Source: Blautia_A ammoniilytica (GTDB lineage Bacteria; Bacillota; Clostridia; Lachnospirales; Lachnospiraceae). From it: a DNA stretch of 64,000 nucleotides. Where the stretch lies: positions 38,521 through 102,520 of the forward strand of contig NZ_JAOQJL010000013.1 in assembly GCF_025566965.1 (NCBI RefSeq). Reading direction: 5' to 3'. Position numbers and translations under genes: made by a program. This document shows positions 43,248-52,123 of this stretch, one piece after another; within the stretch, counting starts at the first letter, position 1, and the number at the start of each line of letters is the position of its first letter. A model generated the notes under the pieces. The model worked only from the letters and a program-made list of their open reading frames with translations, was not told where the DNA came from and made no database searches.

Positions 43248-43274
43248 CAGCCCCGCACAGGAAGTGTGGGGCTG
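43248..43274 (+). terminator. Hairpin between lipoprotein and mod regulator
   Basis: CAGCCCCGCAC pairs with GTGTGGGGCTG (11 bp, one G-T) around AGGAA. The stem is strong but has no U-tract on the plus strand. It separates two convergent genes. Confidence 0.55.
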
Positions 43275-43359
43275 TAATACCGAGGCATTCTTGAAGCAAA
43301 ATGATGGTCTGTATATCCTGTAATACAGGAGCAGCAGATTGATGATTCACACATAGGAT

Positions 43360-44277
43360 TTAAAGATATAAAATTTCGCCGGTATGAGTTACATCGTAGC
43401 CTGTCTGGCCAAAAAGGTCAGACAGGAAGCTTTCAGACCGGATGATCTCCAGAAGCGCTGCAAAGCCTGGTTTATCCAGAGAAGAAGCTTCCAGGACAAG
43501 GTACATAGGCAGTATTCCCATGGGCAGGAAGGAAAGGCCGGGAGTGGTTCTGGCTACCGCTTCTTCCCCAAGTGCTACATCCGCACGTCTGGAAAGAACA
43601 GCAGAGGCAGTGGAAAGATCAGATACCAGTTCATTCAGATATCCTGAAATATTGTCAGTGTCCACACCTGCCTCCATAAGGGAATGGTCCAGAAAAATCC
43701 TGCGGGTACTGCCTTTTTCACGGTTGGCAAGGATCACATCTTCACGGTCAAGATCCTGAAAGGTAAAGATTCCCTTGGGATTATCCTGAAGAACATAAAA
43801 ACCTATCGGAAAATGGTACAGGCATACAAAGGCCAGCGGGACTCCGGGAACAAGGCAGGAAGCTTCTTCTGGCTTCATACTTACAGCAGCTGCATGAACC
43901 TTTCCAAAATACAGGGAATATAGTCCATTGTAGGAATTCAGGTGAGACTGAAGAACCGGCATTCCCTGAGGATGGGCTGCCATACGGGAAAGAAGCAGTT
44001 CCAAGGCAGGGGTTGTCTGCCCGCTGAGGATCAGACCGCTGGAATGGAGAAGGTAATCTCTTTTCAGCACGGAACTTTCAGGCTGAAAAGTGGGAACATG
44101 CAAAGGTTCCCTGGTTTCTGTCCTGTTTAAATATTCATCCAGCTGTTCTTCACTGATACGGAGCTGCTTTCCTACTTTGGAAGACTGCAGATCTCCTCTC
44201 TTGATCAGTTCATATACGGTTGTCTTTTTTATTTTTAACTTTTCTGCAATTTCTAAGGCTGTATAGAATTTACTCAT
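43360..44277 (-). CDS. One-component molybdate-responsive regulator (HTH + PBP domain)
   Basis: A 305-aa DNA-binding protein with an excisionase/MerR-like HTH at ~1-55 (ALEIAEKLKIKKTTVYELIKRG) and a periplasmic-binding-protein-like domain (~75-305) of the kind found in COG1910, which binds molybdate or a related oxyanion. It has no signal peptide or membrane segment, so it senses the anion in the cytoplasm. The ATG at 44277 is used; the TTG at 44280 is just upstream. Its start lies in the end of mop (8-bp overlap), and it is transcribed divergently from modABC. Regulation of the divergent promoters is the natural inference; the exact operator was not proved. Confidence 0.85.
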   Translation of the reverse strand: MSKFYTALEIAEKLKIKKTTVYELIKRGDLQSSKVGKQLRISEEQLDEYLNRTETREPLHVPTFQPESSVLKRDYLLHSSGLILSGQTTPALELLLSRMAAHPQGMPVLQSHLNSYNGLYSLYFGKVHAAAVSMKPEEASCLVPGVPLAFVCLYHFPIGFYVLQDNPKGIFTFQDLDREDVILANREKGSTRRIFLDHSLMEAGVDTDNISGYLNELVSDLSTASAVLSRRADVALGEEAVARTTPGLSFLPMGILPMYLVLEASSLDKPGFAALLEIIRSESFLSDLFGQTGYDVTHTGEILYL

Positions 44278-44482
44278 CAATTCCCACCATTACATTTGTT
44301 GCCTTGATCACCGCATAAGCGTCTGAGCCTACTTTCAGATTTAATTCTTCTACTGCAGCACAGGAGATGGTAGCTGTGATAATATTCCCTCCTCCGATGT
44401 CGATGGAAACAATGGAATTTACAGCTCCCTTGTTGATATTGATTACTTTTCCTTTTAACTGATTTCGTGCACTAAGTTTCAT
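44270..44482 (-). CDS. Molybdopterin-binding-like protein (Mop, TOBE domain)
   Basis: A 70-aa single TOBE/Mop domain protein that binds molybdate in the cytoplasm as a store or buffer. The sequence MKLSARNQLKGKVININKG and the later VVEELNLKVGSDAYAVIKATNV-like block (read here as SDAYAVIKATNVMVGID) are characteristic. The start is at 44482, where GAGGG precedes the ATG; the open frame reaches 44539 without a site. It is the first gene of a minus-strand unit with the HTH-PBP regulator, divergent from modABC. Confidence 0.9.
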   Translation of the reverse strand: MKLSARNQLKGKVININKGAVNSIVSIDIGGGNIITATISCAAVEELNLKVGSDAYAVIKATNVMVGIDE

Positions 44483-44510
44483 AATGATCCCTCGTTTTCT
44501 GTTTTGTTTT

Positions 44511-44561
44511 ATGATAACACGGTCAAAATGAATTGACAAGGATTTGATAATTGTTTAAAAT
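44511..44561. promoter_or_regulatory. Divergent overlapping mod promoters
   Basis: Plus strand: TTGACA (44533-44538), 17 bp, TAAAAT (44556-44561) for modABC. Minus strand: TTGTCA (complement of 44534-44539), 17 bp, TATCAT (complement of 44511-44516) for mop and the regulator. The two -35 boxes overlap almost completely, so polymerase can occupy only one at a time. No operator was identified with certainty; TCAAAATGAA and TAAAATGAA repeats flank the -35 boxes. Confidence 0.75.
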
Positions 44562-44609
44562 GAATGAAACAGAACTAAACTAAATAAAACACAACAAAGG
44601 GAGAATGAC

Positions 44610-45422
44610 ATGAAAAAAAAGATGATAGCGGCTATGTTGACAGGTGTGATGTGTATAGGTCTTATGCCGGGAAACGTAATGGCAGCATCTGACTCTGATG
44701 AACTGAAGGGAGATGTATATGCATTTATAGCAGCCAGCCTGAGTAATTCCATGGAAGAGATCCAGAAGGATTTTGAAAAGCTTCATCCAGAGGTGTCCAT
44801 TAAGTACAATGCAGACAGTTCAGGCACACTTCAGACTCAGATTGAGAGCGGAGCTCCTTGTGATCTTTTCTTTTCAGCAGCAGACAAGCAGATGAATGCA
44901 CTTGTGGATGAAGAGCTTGCTGACAAGGATTCTGTTGTAGATCTTCTTGAGAATAAAGTTGTTCTGATCAAACCTAAGGACAGCGAGACTAAGGTGACAG
45001 GTTTTGAGAATATTACCCAGGCAGAGAATATTGCACTTGCAGGAGAGGATGTACCGGTAGGCCAGTACGCAAGAGAGATCTTTACTAATCTGGGTATTAT
45101 GGATGATGTGGAGAAGATGGAGGTTAATGAAGGCAGGAACGTAACAGAAGTGCTTACTGCTGTTAGCGAGGGAAGTAATGAAGTAGGCATTGTTTACGCT
45201 ACAGATGCTGCTTCTATGGGAGATTCTGTAGAGATTATTGCAGAATCTCCGGAAGACAGTCTGGATACACCTGTTCTTTATCCTATTGGTCTGATCAAGA
45301 ACGAAAGTGCAGATGATGATGAGAAGGCAGCTGCAGAAGCATTCTATGCATACCTTCAGACTGAGGATGCACTGAAAGTTTTTGAAGAGTATGGATTTAC
45401 CCCATATGTTGCAGAACATTAA
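44610..45422 (+). CDS. modA: Molybdate ABC transporter substrate-binding protein
   Basis: A 270-aa extracellular binding protein. It has a signal peptide (MKKKMIAAMLTGVMCIGL, then cleavage near VMAAS); no lipobox cysteine in the usual place, although C15 lies inside the signal. The mature part starts KGDVYAFIAASLSNSMEEI and contains YNADSSGTLQTQIESGAPCD and EVGIVYATDAAS, typical of ModA. The AAAGGGAGAAT site precedes the start. It forms an operon with modB and modC, which overlap or abut it. Lack of a clear lipobox leaves its membrane attachment unsure. Confidence 0.94.
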   Translation: MKKKMIAAMLTGVMCIGLMPGNVMAASDSDELKGDVYAFIAASLSNSMEEIQKDFEKLHPEVSIKYNADSSGTLQTQIESGAPCDLFFSAADKQMNALVDEELADKDSVVDLLENKVVLIKPKDSETKVTGFENITQAENIALAGEDVPVGQYAREIFTNLGIMDDVEKMEVNEGRNVTEVLTAVSEGSNEVGIVYATDAASMGDSVEIIAESPEDSLDTPVLYPIGLIKNESADDDEKAAAEAFYAYLQTEDALKVFEEYGFTPYVAEH

Positions 45423-46092
45423 CTGGAGTCCATTGTGGATCTCTTTAAAAACCGGATTTGCAGCTACAGTGATTGCCTTTTTTGCAGGTGTATTCTGTGC
45501 CAGGAAGATCATGAAACTGCGTCCGGCGGCCAAAGGGATCTGGGATGGGATCCTTACAATGCCACTGGTGCTTCCCCCTACAGTTGCCGGATTCTTTTTG
45601 CTGATGCTTTTTAGTTTGCGCCGTCCTTTTGGAAAGTTTCTGATGGACAGCTTTGATATACGAATCGTACAGAGCTGGGCCGGATGTGTGATTGCTGCGT
45701 CTGTGATCGCCTTTCCTTTGATGTACCGTAATGCAAGAGCTGCATTTGAACAGGTAGATGTAAATCTGATCTATGCAGGCCGTACCCTTGGGATGAGCGA
45801 AAGTAGGATCTTCTGGAAGGTGATCATGCCTGCTGCAAGGCCCGGAATCGCTTCCGGTACGGTATTGGCTTTTGCGAGAGCTATCGGAGAATATGGTGCC
45901 ACATCCATGCTGGCAGGGAATATTCTGGGAAAGACCAGGACGGTTTCTGTGGCTATTGCTGCAGAGACAGCAGCCGGCAATTACGATAAAGCAGGTTTCT
46001 GGGTAGCGATCATTCTGGTGCTTTCCTTTGTGATCGTTGCAGTGATCAATATTATTTCCGGTAAGGGAATGCAGACAAGAAGGTGGATCTAA
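45406..46092 (+). CDS. modB: Molybdate ABC transporter permease
   Basis: A 229-aa permease with five helices. The family EAA loop is visible in MYRNARAAFEQVDVNLIYAGRTLG, followed by MSESRIFWKVIMPAARPGI and RAIGEYGATSMLAGNI. The ATG at 45406 overlaps modA by 17 bp; the frame is open to a TTG at 45382 but that adds residues not seen in the family. Translational coupling with modA is likely because no good independent ribosome site is found. Confidence 0.93.
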   Translation: MLQNINWSPLWISLKTGFAATVIAFFAGVFCARKIMKLRPAAKGIWDGILTMPLVLPPTVAGFFLLMLFSLRRPFGKFLMDSFDIRIVQSWAGCVIAASVIAFPLMYRNARAAFEQVDVNLIYAGRTLGMSESRIFWKVIMPAARPGIASGTVLAFARAIGEYGATSMLAGNILGKTRTVSVAIAAETAAGNYDKAGFWVAIILVLSFVIVAVINIISGKGMQTRRWI

Positions 46093-47148
46093 ATGGCGGT
46101 AAGTATTGACATCGAAAAAGACTTTAAAGGCTTTTCACTGCGTGTGAAGTTTGACAGCACCTGTGCCACCATGGGGATCCTGGGAGCATCCGGAAGTGGG
46201 AAAAGTATAACGCTGCGTTGTATTGCCGGGATCGAGACACCGGACAGAGGCAGGATAGTTGTAAATGGAAGGACGATCTTCGATTCAGACCAGAAGATCA
46301 ATCTGAAGCCCCAGCAGCGCAGAATCGGATATTTATTTCAGAATTATGCCCTTTTTCCAACTATGACAGTCAAAGAGAATATTGCCTGTGGATATAGAGG
46401 AAAAGATAAACAGGAACGGGATAAAAAGGTTCAGGATTATATTACAAGATACCATCTGGAAGGACTGGAGGATCATCTGCCTTCTCAGCTTTCCGGCGGA
46501 CAGCAGCAGAGAGTGGCACTTGCCAGGATGATGACAGGGGAGCCTGAGATGATTCTTCTGGATGAACCTTTTTCTGCATTGGATGGTTATTTAAAGGATG
46601 TGCTTCAGAGAGATATGCAGACATTTTTAAAGGATTATCCCGGAGATATGCTTCTTGTTACCCATAGCAGGGATGAGGCTTTTAGATTTTGTGACCAGTT
46701 GATCCTGTTAAAGGATGGGAAGACTCTCACAATAGGAAATACCCGTCAGATCTTTGAGAATCCAGGACTGATAGAAGCAGCCAGGCTTACAGGATGTAAG
46801 AATTATTCTGCTGCAGAAAGGATCGACAGCCACCATATTTTTGCAGCAGACTGGGGGATCAGCCTTCGAACCGTGCAACAGGTACCTACTGATATTTCCT
46901 GGGTAGGGATCCGTGGGCACTGGCTCAAGCCAAGAGAAGAAGACGGCGAGAACTGCATGCCTGTGAAAGTAACAGAATACATAGAAACTACCTTTGAGCA
47001 TCAGTGCCTGGTGCAGAATCCTAGGCTGAAAGATGGAGGAAGCCTGTGGTGGATGCGTCCAAAGAATTCTTTTGAAGAGGACCCAGGAAAGAATCTTCCC
47101 GCATATTTATATTTGCCACCGGAACATCTGATGCTTTTGAAAAAATAA
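46093..47148 (+). CDS. modC: Molybdate ABC transporter ATPase
   Basis: A 351-aa ATPase. Walker A GASGSGKS, Q-loop YLFQNYALFP, signature LSGGQQQRVALARMM and Walker B MILLDEPFSALD are intact. The last ~120 residues are a TOBE-type regulatory region (VGIRGHWLKPREED). The start codon immediately follows the modB stop. A terminator follows directly after its stop codon. Confidence 0.95.
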   Translation: MAVSIDIEKDFKGFSLRVKFDSTCATMGILGASGSGKSITLRCIAGIETPDRGRIVVNGRTIFDSDQKINLKPQQRRIGYLFQNYALFPTMTVKENIACGYRGKDKQERDKKVQDYITRYHLEGLEDHLPSQLSGGQQQRVALARMMTGEPEMILLDEPFSALDGYLKDVLQRDMQTFLKDYPGDMLLVTHSRDEAFRFCDQLILLKDGKTLTIGNTRQIFENPGLIEAARLTGCKNYSAAERIDSHHIFAADWGISLRTVQQVPTDISWVGIRGHWLKPREEDGENCMPVKVTEYIETTFEHQCLVQNPRLKDGGSLWWMRPKNSFEEDPGKNLPAYLYLPPEHLMLLKK

Positions 47149-47149
47149 G

Positions 47150-47175
47150 GGACTGGTATATTGCCAGTCCTTTTT
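47150..47175 (+). terminator. Terminator after modC
   Basis: GGACTGG pairs with CCAGTCC (7 bp) around TATATTG, then TTTTT. The stem starts two bases after the modC stop codon. Confidence 0.85.
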
Positions 47176-47184
47176 GCTTAAAGA

Positions 47185-48270
47185 TCATTTGAGGTTTTGG
47201 GAATATTTAATATAATCCACCACCATCATGGCCAGCTTAAAGGTAAGCGCATCCTCAAAGGTGCGGATATCCAGGCCGAACTTTTTCTGGAGCTTCTCAA
47301 AACGGTAGACCAGAGTATTTCTGTGGACGTAAAGCTGTCTTGAGGTTTCAGAAAGATTCAGATTGTTTTCAAAAAAAGTGCGGATGGTAGCAAGTGTTTC
47401 GTCATCAATGGAATCCAGGGTTTCTTCCTTGAAAAATTCATCTATAAACATTTCGCAGATCTCTACAGGAAGCTGATAGATCAGACGGCCGATCCCAAGA
47501 CGGTTATAGCCAAAAACATTTTTCTGGGCATAAAAGATCTTACCTACTTCCAAAGCTGTTTTGGCTTCTTTGTAAGCTGAGGGCAGGTGATGGATGTTGT
47601 CTGTCAGATTGCTGTAGGATACCCAGGCAGATGTCATGGCCTCTGTATTCAGCATATCTACCAGCATATGTGCCACACGCCGCATATCCTGGAATTCTTC
47701 AGTGGACTGCAGCTCATGGATGATAATGATCCCTGAATCATCTAAGGCAGTGATAAAATCTCTGGTACGTGCAGAGAAAATGTTGCGGATGGTAGCAAGT
47801 ACATTCTCGTCTTTGTTCTGCTTTGTTTCTGCAAGGAAAATGCATCTTCTGACAGAGGTGGAGATATGCAGCTTTTTGGCTTTATTAAATGCATCGATCT
47901 CGCCGTAATTACCAAGAAGGAGATTCTGCATAAATACATTTTTGTCGCTTTTTTCGGCATATGCGGTGAGCAGGCTTTCAATCTGGCAGACAGCCAGTTC
48001 TCCAATGGTGGAGGCAGAAGGATCTGTTCCCCATAGGATCAGGATGTAGGCCAACTGCTGATTATCCATGATTTTGTACAGGGAACAGCTGGTATTGGAA
48101 AGACAAAGCGCATCGCTTTCTCGGAAATCTTCTAATTTTTTGGATGAAGGAAGCTGACGGCTGCAGGTAGTTACACATATGTTATCATCTGAATCCACCA
48201 GACAGAAATCAAGGTGGCTGATATTCTTCCAGTCATTCAGGCATTTCTGTAAAACTTGAAATACTTTCAT
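47185..48270 (-). CDS. PucR/CdaR-family transcriptional regulator
   Basis: A 361-aa regulator. The N-terminal ~270 residues are a GAF-like/GGDEF-like sensor region of the CdaR type; the C-terminal HTH is clear: LSETSRQLYVHRNTLVYRFEKL followed by FGLDIRTFEDALTFKLAMMV (as separate blocks). Members control sugar-acid, purine or transporter genes. The ATG at 48270 has GTGAGGACAC; an in-frame start at 48285 is less likely. It sits alone on the minus strand next to msmK, so the sugar-ABC ATPase may be a target, but nothing shows this directly. Confidence 0.85.
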   Translation of the reverse strand: MKVFQVLQKCLNDWKNISHLDFCLVDSDDNICVTTCSRQLPSSKKLEDFRESDALCLSNTSCSLYKIMDNQQLAYILILWGTDPSASTIGELAVCQIESLLTAYAEKSDKNVFMQNLLLGNYGEIDAFNKAKKLHISTSVRRCIFLAETKQNKDENVLATIRNIFSARTRDFITALDDSGIIIIHELQSTEEFQDMRRVAHMLVDMLNTEAMTSAWVSYSNLTDNIHHLPSAYKEAKTALEVGKIFYAQKNVFGYNRLGIGRLIYQLPVEICEMFIDEFFKEETLDSIDDETLATIRTFFENNLNLSETSRQLYVHRNTLVYRFEKLQKKFGLDIRTFEDALTFKLAMMVVDYIKYSQNLK

Positions 48271-48463
48271 CAGGTGTGTCCTCACTTTTTAGCGGATTGA
48301 ATACAGGGTTTTGAACCTTGTGAGCATAGTATATCATAAAATAATGGATCAAAAAAGAAAAAACACAGGAATTATGGCTCATACAGTTTAGCCCGTCCAA
48401 TATCCATGAATTCGCGCATGCAAGCATGGCTCATTCATGGCTGCTGTCCGGGACTTTTATAGT

Positions 48464-48514
48464 AAAAAACGGCTGTACCTGTCTTTTCGTGAATGTCACG
48501 AACAGGTACAACCG
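48464..48514 (-). terminator. Terminator after msmK
   Basis: A two-part hairpin: TGTACCTG/CAGGTACA plus CGG/CCG outside and TTCGTGA/TCACGAA inside, followed on the minus strand by T6 (48464-48469). It ends the msmK transcript. The 49 bp beyond and the rest of the 48286-48554 gap contain no gene. Confidence 0.85.
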
Positions 48515-48554
48515 CCTTTATCATAGGTTTATATTGATAGCTAAATCAATTGTA

Positions 48555-49667
48555 TTAGTTGCAGATCACAAGCTCTGTCTCTTTATCGAAGAAATGAGAT
48601 TTCTCCATATCAAATGCAAATTTGATAGCGTCGCCTGTCTTGGAAGTAGTACGTGGGTCAACTCGTGCTGTTACCTGTGTGCCGTTTACATCGAAGTACA
48701 GGAATACTTCAGCACCAAGCAGCTCATATACTTTAACTGTGGATGTCATTGGAGCGCTTGGAGAAGCCTCGATGAACATCTGGGAATCATGAATATCCTC
48801 TGGACGGATACCAAGTACAACAGTCTTTCCTACATAGCCACTCTCTTTAAGAACTTTAGCCTTAGCTGCTGGAATAACAACATCATTGTCACCGATCTTG
48901 GCAATCAGGTTATTACCTTTTTCTACGATCTGTGCGTCAAGGAAGTTCATCTGCGGGGATCCCATGAATCCTGCTACGAACAGGTTGCCTGGTTTCTCAT
49001 ACAGGTTCTGTGGTGTATCAACCTGCTGAACAACACCATCTTTCATAACTACGATTCTGGTACCAAGAGTCATAGCCTCTGTCTGGTCATGTGTTACATA
49101 GATAATTGTAGCACCAAGTCTCTGATGGATCTTGGAGATCTCGATACGCATCTGTACACGAAGTTTTGCATCCAGGTTGGAAAGAGGCTCATCCATAAGG
49201 AATACCTTAGGATTACGAACAATTGCACGACCCATAGCAACACGCTGTCTCTGTCCACCGGAAAGAGCCTTTGGTTTACGGTCAAGAAGTTTCTCAAGGT
49301 CAAGGATCCTTGCTGCTTCTTTAACTGCTTTGTCAATCTGATCCTTCGGAACTTTACGAAGCTTCAGTCCAAAAGCCATGTTATCATATACGGTCATGTG
49401 AGGATACAGAGCGTAGTTCTGGAATACCATTGCGATATCACGATCTTTAGGCTCAACATCGTTCATAACCTTATCACCAATCTTTAATGTACCACTGGTG
49501 ATCTCCTCAAGGCCTGCAACCATACGAAGAGTAGTAGATTTACCACATCCGGAAGGTCCTACAAAGATGATGAACTCTTTGTCTTCGATTTCAAGGTTAA
49601 AATCCTTAACAGCCTGAAAGCCGTTTGGATAAGTTTTGTTAATGTGCTGTAATGATAAGCTTGCCAT
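48555..49667 (-). CDS. msmK: Multiple-sugar ABC transporter ATPase (MsmK/UgpC-type)
   Basis: A 370-aa ATPase shared by many carbohydrate ABC importers. Walker A GPSGCGKST, Q-loop MVFQNYALYPHM, signature ALSGGQRQRVAMGRAI and Walker B VFLMDEPLSNLD are intact; residues ~240-370 form the OB-fold/TOBE regulatory part. The ATG at 49667 has GGAGGAAGAATC; the open frame to 49715 lacks a site. It stands alone without permease or binding protein, as is usual for the shared MsmK of Firmicutes. A 27-nt palindrome lies in its leader. Confidence 0.95.
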   Translation of the reverse strand: MASLSLQHINKTYPNGFQAVKDFNLEIEDKEFIIFVGPSGCGKSTTLRMVAGLEEITSGTLKIGDKVMNDVEPKDRDIAMVFQNYALYPHMTVYDNMAFGLKLRKVPKDQIDKAVKEAARILDLEKLLDRKPKALSGGQRQRVAMGRAIVRNPKVFLMDEPLSNLDAKLRVQMRIEISKIHQRLGATIIYVTHDQTEAMTLGTRIVVMKDGVVQQVDTPQNLYEKPGNLFVAGFMGSPQMNFLDAQIVEKGNNLIAKIGDNDVVIPAAKAKVLKESGYVGKTVVLGIRPEDIHDSQMFIEASPSAPMTSTVKVYELLGAEVFLYFDVNGTQVTARVDPRTTSKTGDAIKFAFDMEKSHFFDKETELVICN

Positions 49668-49694
49668 GATTCTTCCTCCAACATCCTTTGGTTT

Positions 49695-49721
49695 ATAACT
49701 GTTTGGTATCCTCACAGTTAT
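49695..49721. repeat. 27-nt palindromic repeat, copy 2
   Basis: ATAACTGT (49695-49702) and ACAGTTAT (49714-49721) form 8-bp perfect arms with TTGGTATCCTC in the centre. It is nearly the same as copy 1. It lies about 30 bp upstream of the msmK ATG, in the leader or promoter region. Confidence 0.7.
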
Positions 49722-49895
49722 TTTTGTTTTTATTATTTAGTTACATGAATTTGCGTTCTTTTATAGTGATAGTATAGCGAAAACCTTTTGGAAGGGCTAG
49801 GGAAGAATCGTACAAAGTTTTTGTCGGTTTCTTGTCAATCTGACGAAAAGAAACTAATAAGGTTTCGGCAAAATGGAAAATAAAGTCAGTGTAAT

Positions 49896-50918
49896 TTATG
49901 AAGCAGCCTTTTGGGCAAAGCTGGTAGTTACAAGATCTGTATATTCTGTACGCCTGGAAAGCTCCCCTGCATCCTGAAGGATATCCTGGAGTAGCTGAAA
50001 GCTTTCCTCATTAAAAATAAGGTTATCTTTCCAGGTATCCTGCTGATAGTATCGGGTTACGATAGCAGTTACGGTTGCAAGGTCAGTTTCCGGGAACTGA
50101 GGGGCAATCACAGTGGCAATTTCTTCTGGTGAATGGGTGCTTACATAATCCATACCTTTTTGTAGGGCATTTGTGAATTTTTGTATGATTTTCGGATGAT
50201 CTTCTAAAAAGCTGGCTTTAGCACTGTAAGAGGTATACGGTACGTATCCGGAATCTGTACCAAGGGATGCTACCACATATCCGGTCCCTTCCTGCTCCAG
50301 CAAAGTAGCAGAGGGTTCAAATTCCACGGTGAAATCCGCAGAGGTATCCCCTGTGAAGGCAGCTGCTGTTGAGCCAAAATCAATACTTTGGTCTATGGTA
50401 AGATCTGTTTCCGGATCAAGACCGTTATTTTTCAGAATATATTCAAATACCATTTCCGGCATGCCGCCTTTTCGGCCACCCAGAACTTTCTTTCCTTTTA
50501 GGTCATCCCATGTAAAATCCGGCATTTCTTCCCTTGCCACAAGGAAATTTCCAGCCCGTTGGGTTAGCTGTGCAAAATTCATAACCGGATCCGTAGCTCC
50601 TTCCTGATAGGCATAGATAGATGCCTCAGCCCCCATAAAGCCAATATCTGCTTCACCGGAAATGACAGCAGTCATAGTCTTATCCGCACCAAATCCTGTG
50701 ACAAGTGTAAGATCCAGCCCTTCTTCTTCAAAATAGCCCTCTTCAATTGCCACGTATTGCGGTGCATAAAAGATTGAATGTGCTACTTCATTTAAAGTAA
50801 CCTTGCTAAGCGTTTTATCTTCTGTACTGTCTTTTTTCTTTGCTAATGCTGTTACTGGCAGTGCAGTAATAGTCATCATAACAGCAGCTGCCAGTGCGAT
50901 CCATTTTAATTTTCTCAT
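49896..50918 (-). CDS. Orphan NMT1/SsuA-type ABC substrate-binding protein
   Basis: A 340-aa binding protein of the THI5/NMT1-like fold, for taurine, sulfonate, nitrate or thiamine precursors. It has a signal peptide (MRKLKWIALAAAVMMTITA, cleavage near ALA-KK) with no lipobox cysteine. VTLNEVAHSIFYAPQYVAIEEG, FGADKTMTAVISGEADIGFMG and FTNALQKGMDYV are typical of the fold. There is no permease or ATPase next to it in the window. The 228-bp gap to msmK has no gene. The true ligand cannot be read from the sequence. Confidence 0.88.
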   Translation of the reverse strand: MRKLKWIALAAAVMMTITALPVTALAKKKDSTEDKTLSKVTLNEVAHSIFYAPQYVAIEEGYFEEEGLDLTLVTGFGADKTMTAVISGEADIGFMGAEASIYAYQEGATDPVMNFAQLTQRAGNFLVAREEMPDFTWDDLKGKKVLGGRKGGMPEMVFEYILKNNGLDPETDLTIDQSIDFGSTAAAFTGDTSADFTVEFEPSATLLEQEGTGYVVASLGTDSGYVPYTSYSAKASFLEDHPKIIQKFTNALQKGMDYVSTHSPEEIATVIAPQFPETDLATVTAIVTRYYQQDTWKDNLIFNEESFQLLQDILQDAGELSRRTEYTDLVTTSFAQKAAS

Positions 50919-51120
50919 ACAGATACTCCTTTTTGACTTCTGCTGTTAAGATATGCCGTAAATCTTAAATGGTGTATGCGCAGACTATTCAAGATTAAAT
51001 AATGTGGACATAAAAAGAGGGCAGTGTTATAATTTTTTCTAAAAAATGTAATACATAATGTATCAGAATGTTTACGGTTGTAAGGCTTTTATCTGTAAAG
51101 GAACAGGAACAAAATTAATG

Positions 51121-52017
51121 AAAGAGAAAGCATATTTTCATCTGCCTGGGTTGTTTGAATTTTATGAACTGTACCGGATGTTTTTGCCATTATTCCGGGA
51201 ACACAGGGAGTATTTTTATGACTGGTGTGAAATAGGTTCCATATATGGTGCTCCATCAGACTGTATCTGGGGAGGAGGCAGGACAGGATTCGGAGAGAAT
51301 GATCCTAAGGAGGTACTTGAGCTGATGCAGGAATATGGAATTTCTGCCCGGCTGACCTTTAGCAATTCCCTTCTGCGCCAGGAACATCTTTTGGATAGGA
51401 AATGCAATACACTGTGCCGATTGTTTGAGAAAAACACGGAACCGCAAAATGGTGTAATCATTTATTCAGAATTGCTTCTGAAATATATTAAGAAGCATTA
51501 TCCGGGATTCTATTTCGTTTCTTCCACCACCAAGGTTCTGACGGATTTTACACAGTTTGAGAAAGAAATCAGGAGAAAAGATTTCTGTTATGTAGTGCCG
51601 GACTTCCGGTTAAATAAGACCTTCGATCAGTTGAACACACTGACCCAGGCTGAGAAGAATAAAGTGGAATTTCTCTGTAATGAATGTTGTTGGTTCGGCT
51701 GCAGGAACAGAAAAGCCTGTTATGAAACAGTCAGCCGTAAAAATCTGGGCGAAAACTGCCCGGAGTATCGCTGCAAGGCACCGGAGGGAGAAAAGGGTTA
51801 TTTATTTTCCAAGGCTATGAAAAATCCGGGATTTATTGGAATCGATGATATCAGAAATATTTATCTTCCAATGGGATTTTCAAATTTTAAGATAGAAGGC
51901 AGAGGGCTTGGAAGTGCCCTGATATTGGAATTTTTGCTCTATTACATGACCAAACCGGAATATCAGATACATGTCAGGGAAAAAATATATCTGGACAGTA
52001 TGCTGGACTTGTTTTGA
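51121..52017 (+). CDS. U32-like cysteine-rich protein, unknown function
   Basis: A 298-aa cytoplasmic protein. It resembles the U32 peptidase-like/UbiU-UbiV group: a barrel-like N-terminal region with GAPSDCIWGGGRTGFG and ARLTFSNSLL, then FVSSTTKVLTD, CYVVPDFRLN, and a cysteine cluster from FLCNECCWFGCRNRKAC (C187, C190, C191, C195, C201) with C214 and C219. IEGRG in FKIEGRGLGS recalls the U32 core. The cysteine positions suggest a 4Fe-4S site. The start at 51121 was preferred for its weak GGAAC site; the frame is open to 51058. It is a single gene; no maturation partner lies beside it. Confidence 0.6.
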   Translation, partial: KEKAYFHLPGLFEFYELYRMFLPLFREHREYFYDWCEIGSIYGAPSDCIWGGGRTGFGENDPKEVLELMQEYGISARLTFSNSLLRQEHLLDRKCNTLCRLFEKNTEPQNGVIIYSELLLKYIKKHYPGFYFVSSTTKVLTDFTQFEKEIRRKDFCYVVPDFRLNKTFDQLNTLTQAEKNKVEFLCNECCWFGCRNRKACYETVSRKNLGENCPEYRCKAPEGEKGYLFSKAMKNPGFIGIDDIRNIYLPMGFSNFKIEGRGLGSALILEFLLYYMTKPEYQIHVREKIYLDSMLDLF

Positions 52018-52123
52018 GAAACAATGTACTAACAGTAACGAAAATTACACTACACGTTTCCTTTTGTGTGTGGATATGATACAATTCATGGATGAATAAT
52101 AGAGGAAAGCCGGGAATCTGATT

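Noticed and set aside
48426..49487. 353-aa plus-strand frame
   Set aside because: It is opposite msmK with intact ATPase motifs and crosses the msmK terminator hairpin.
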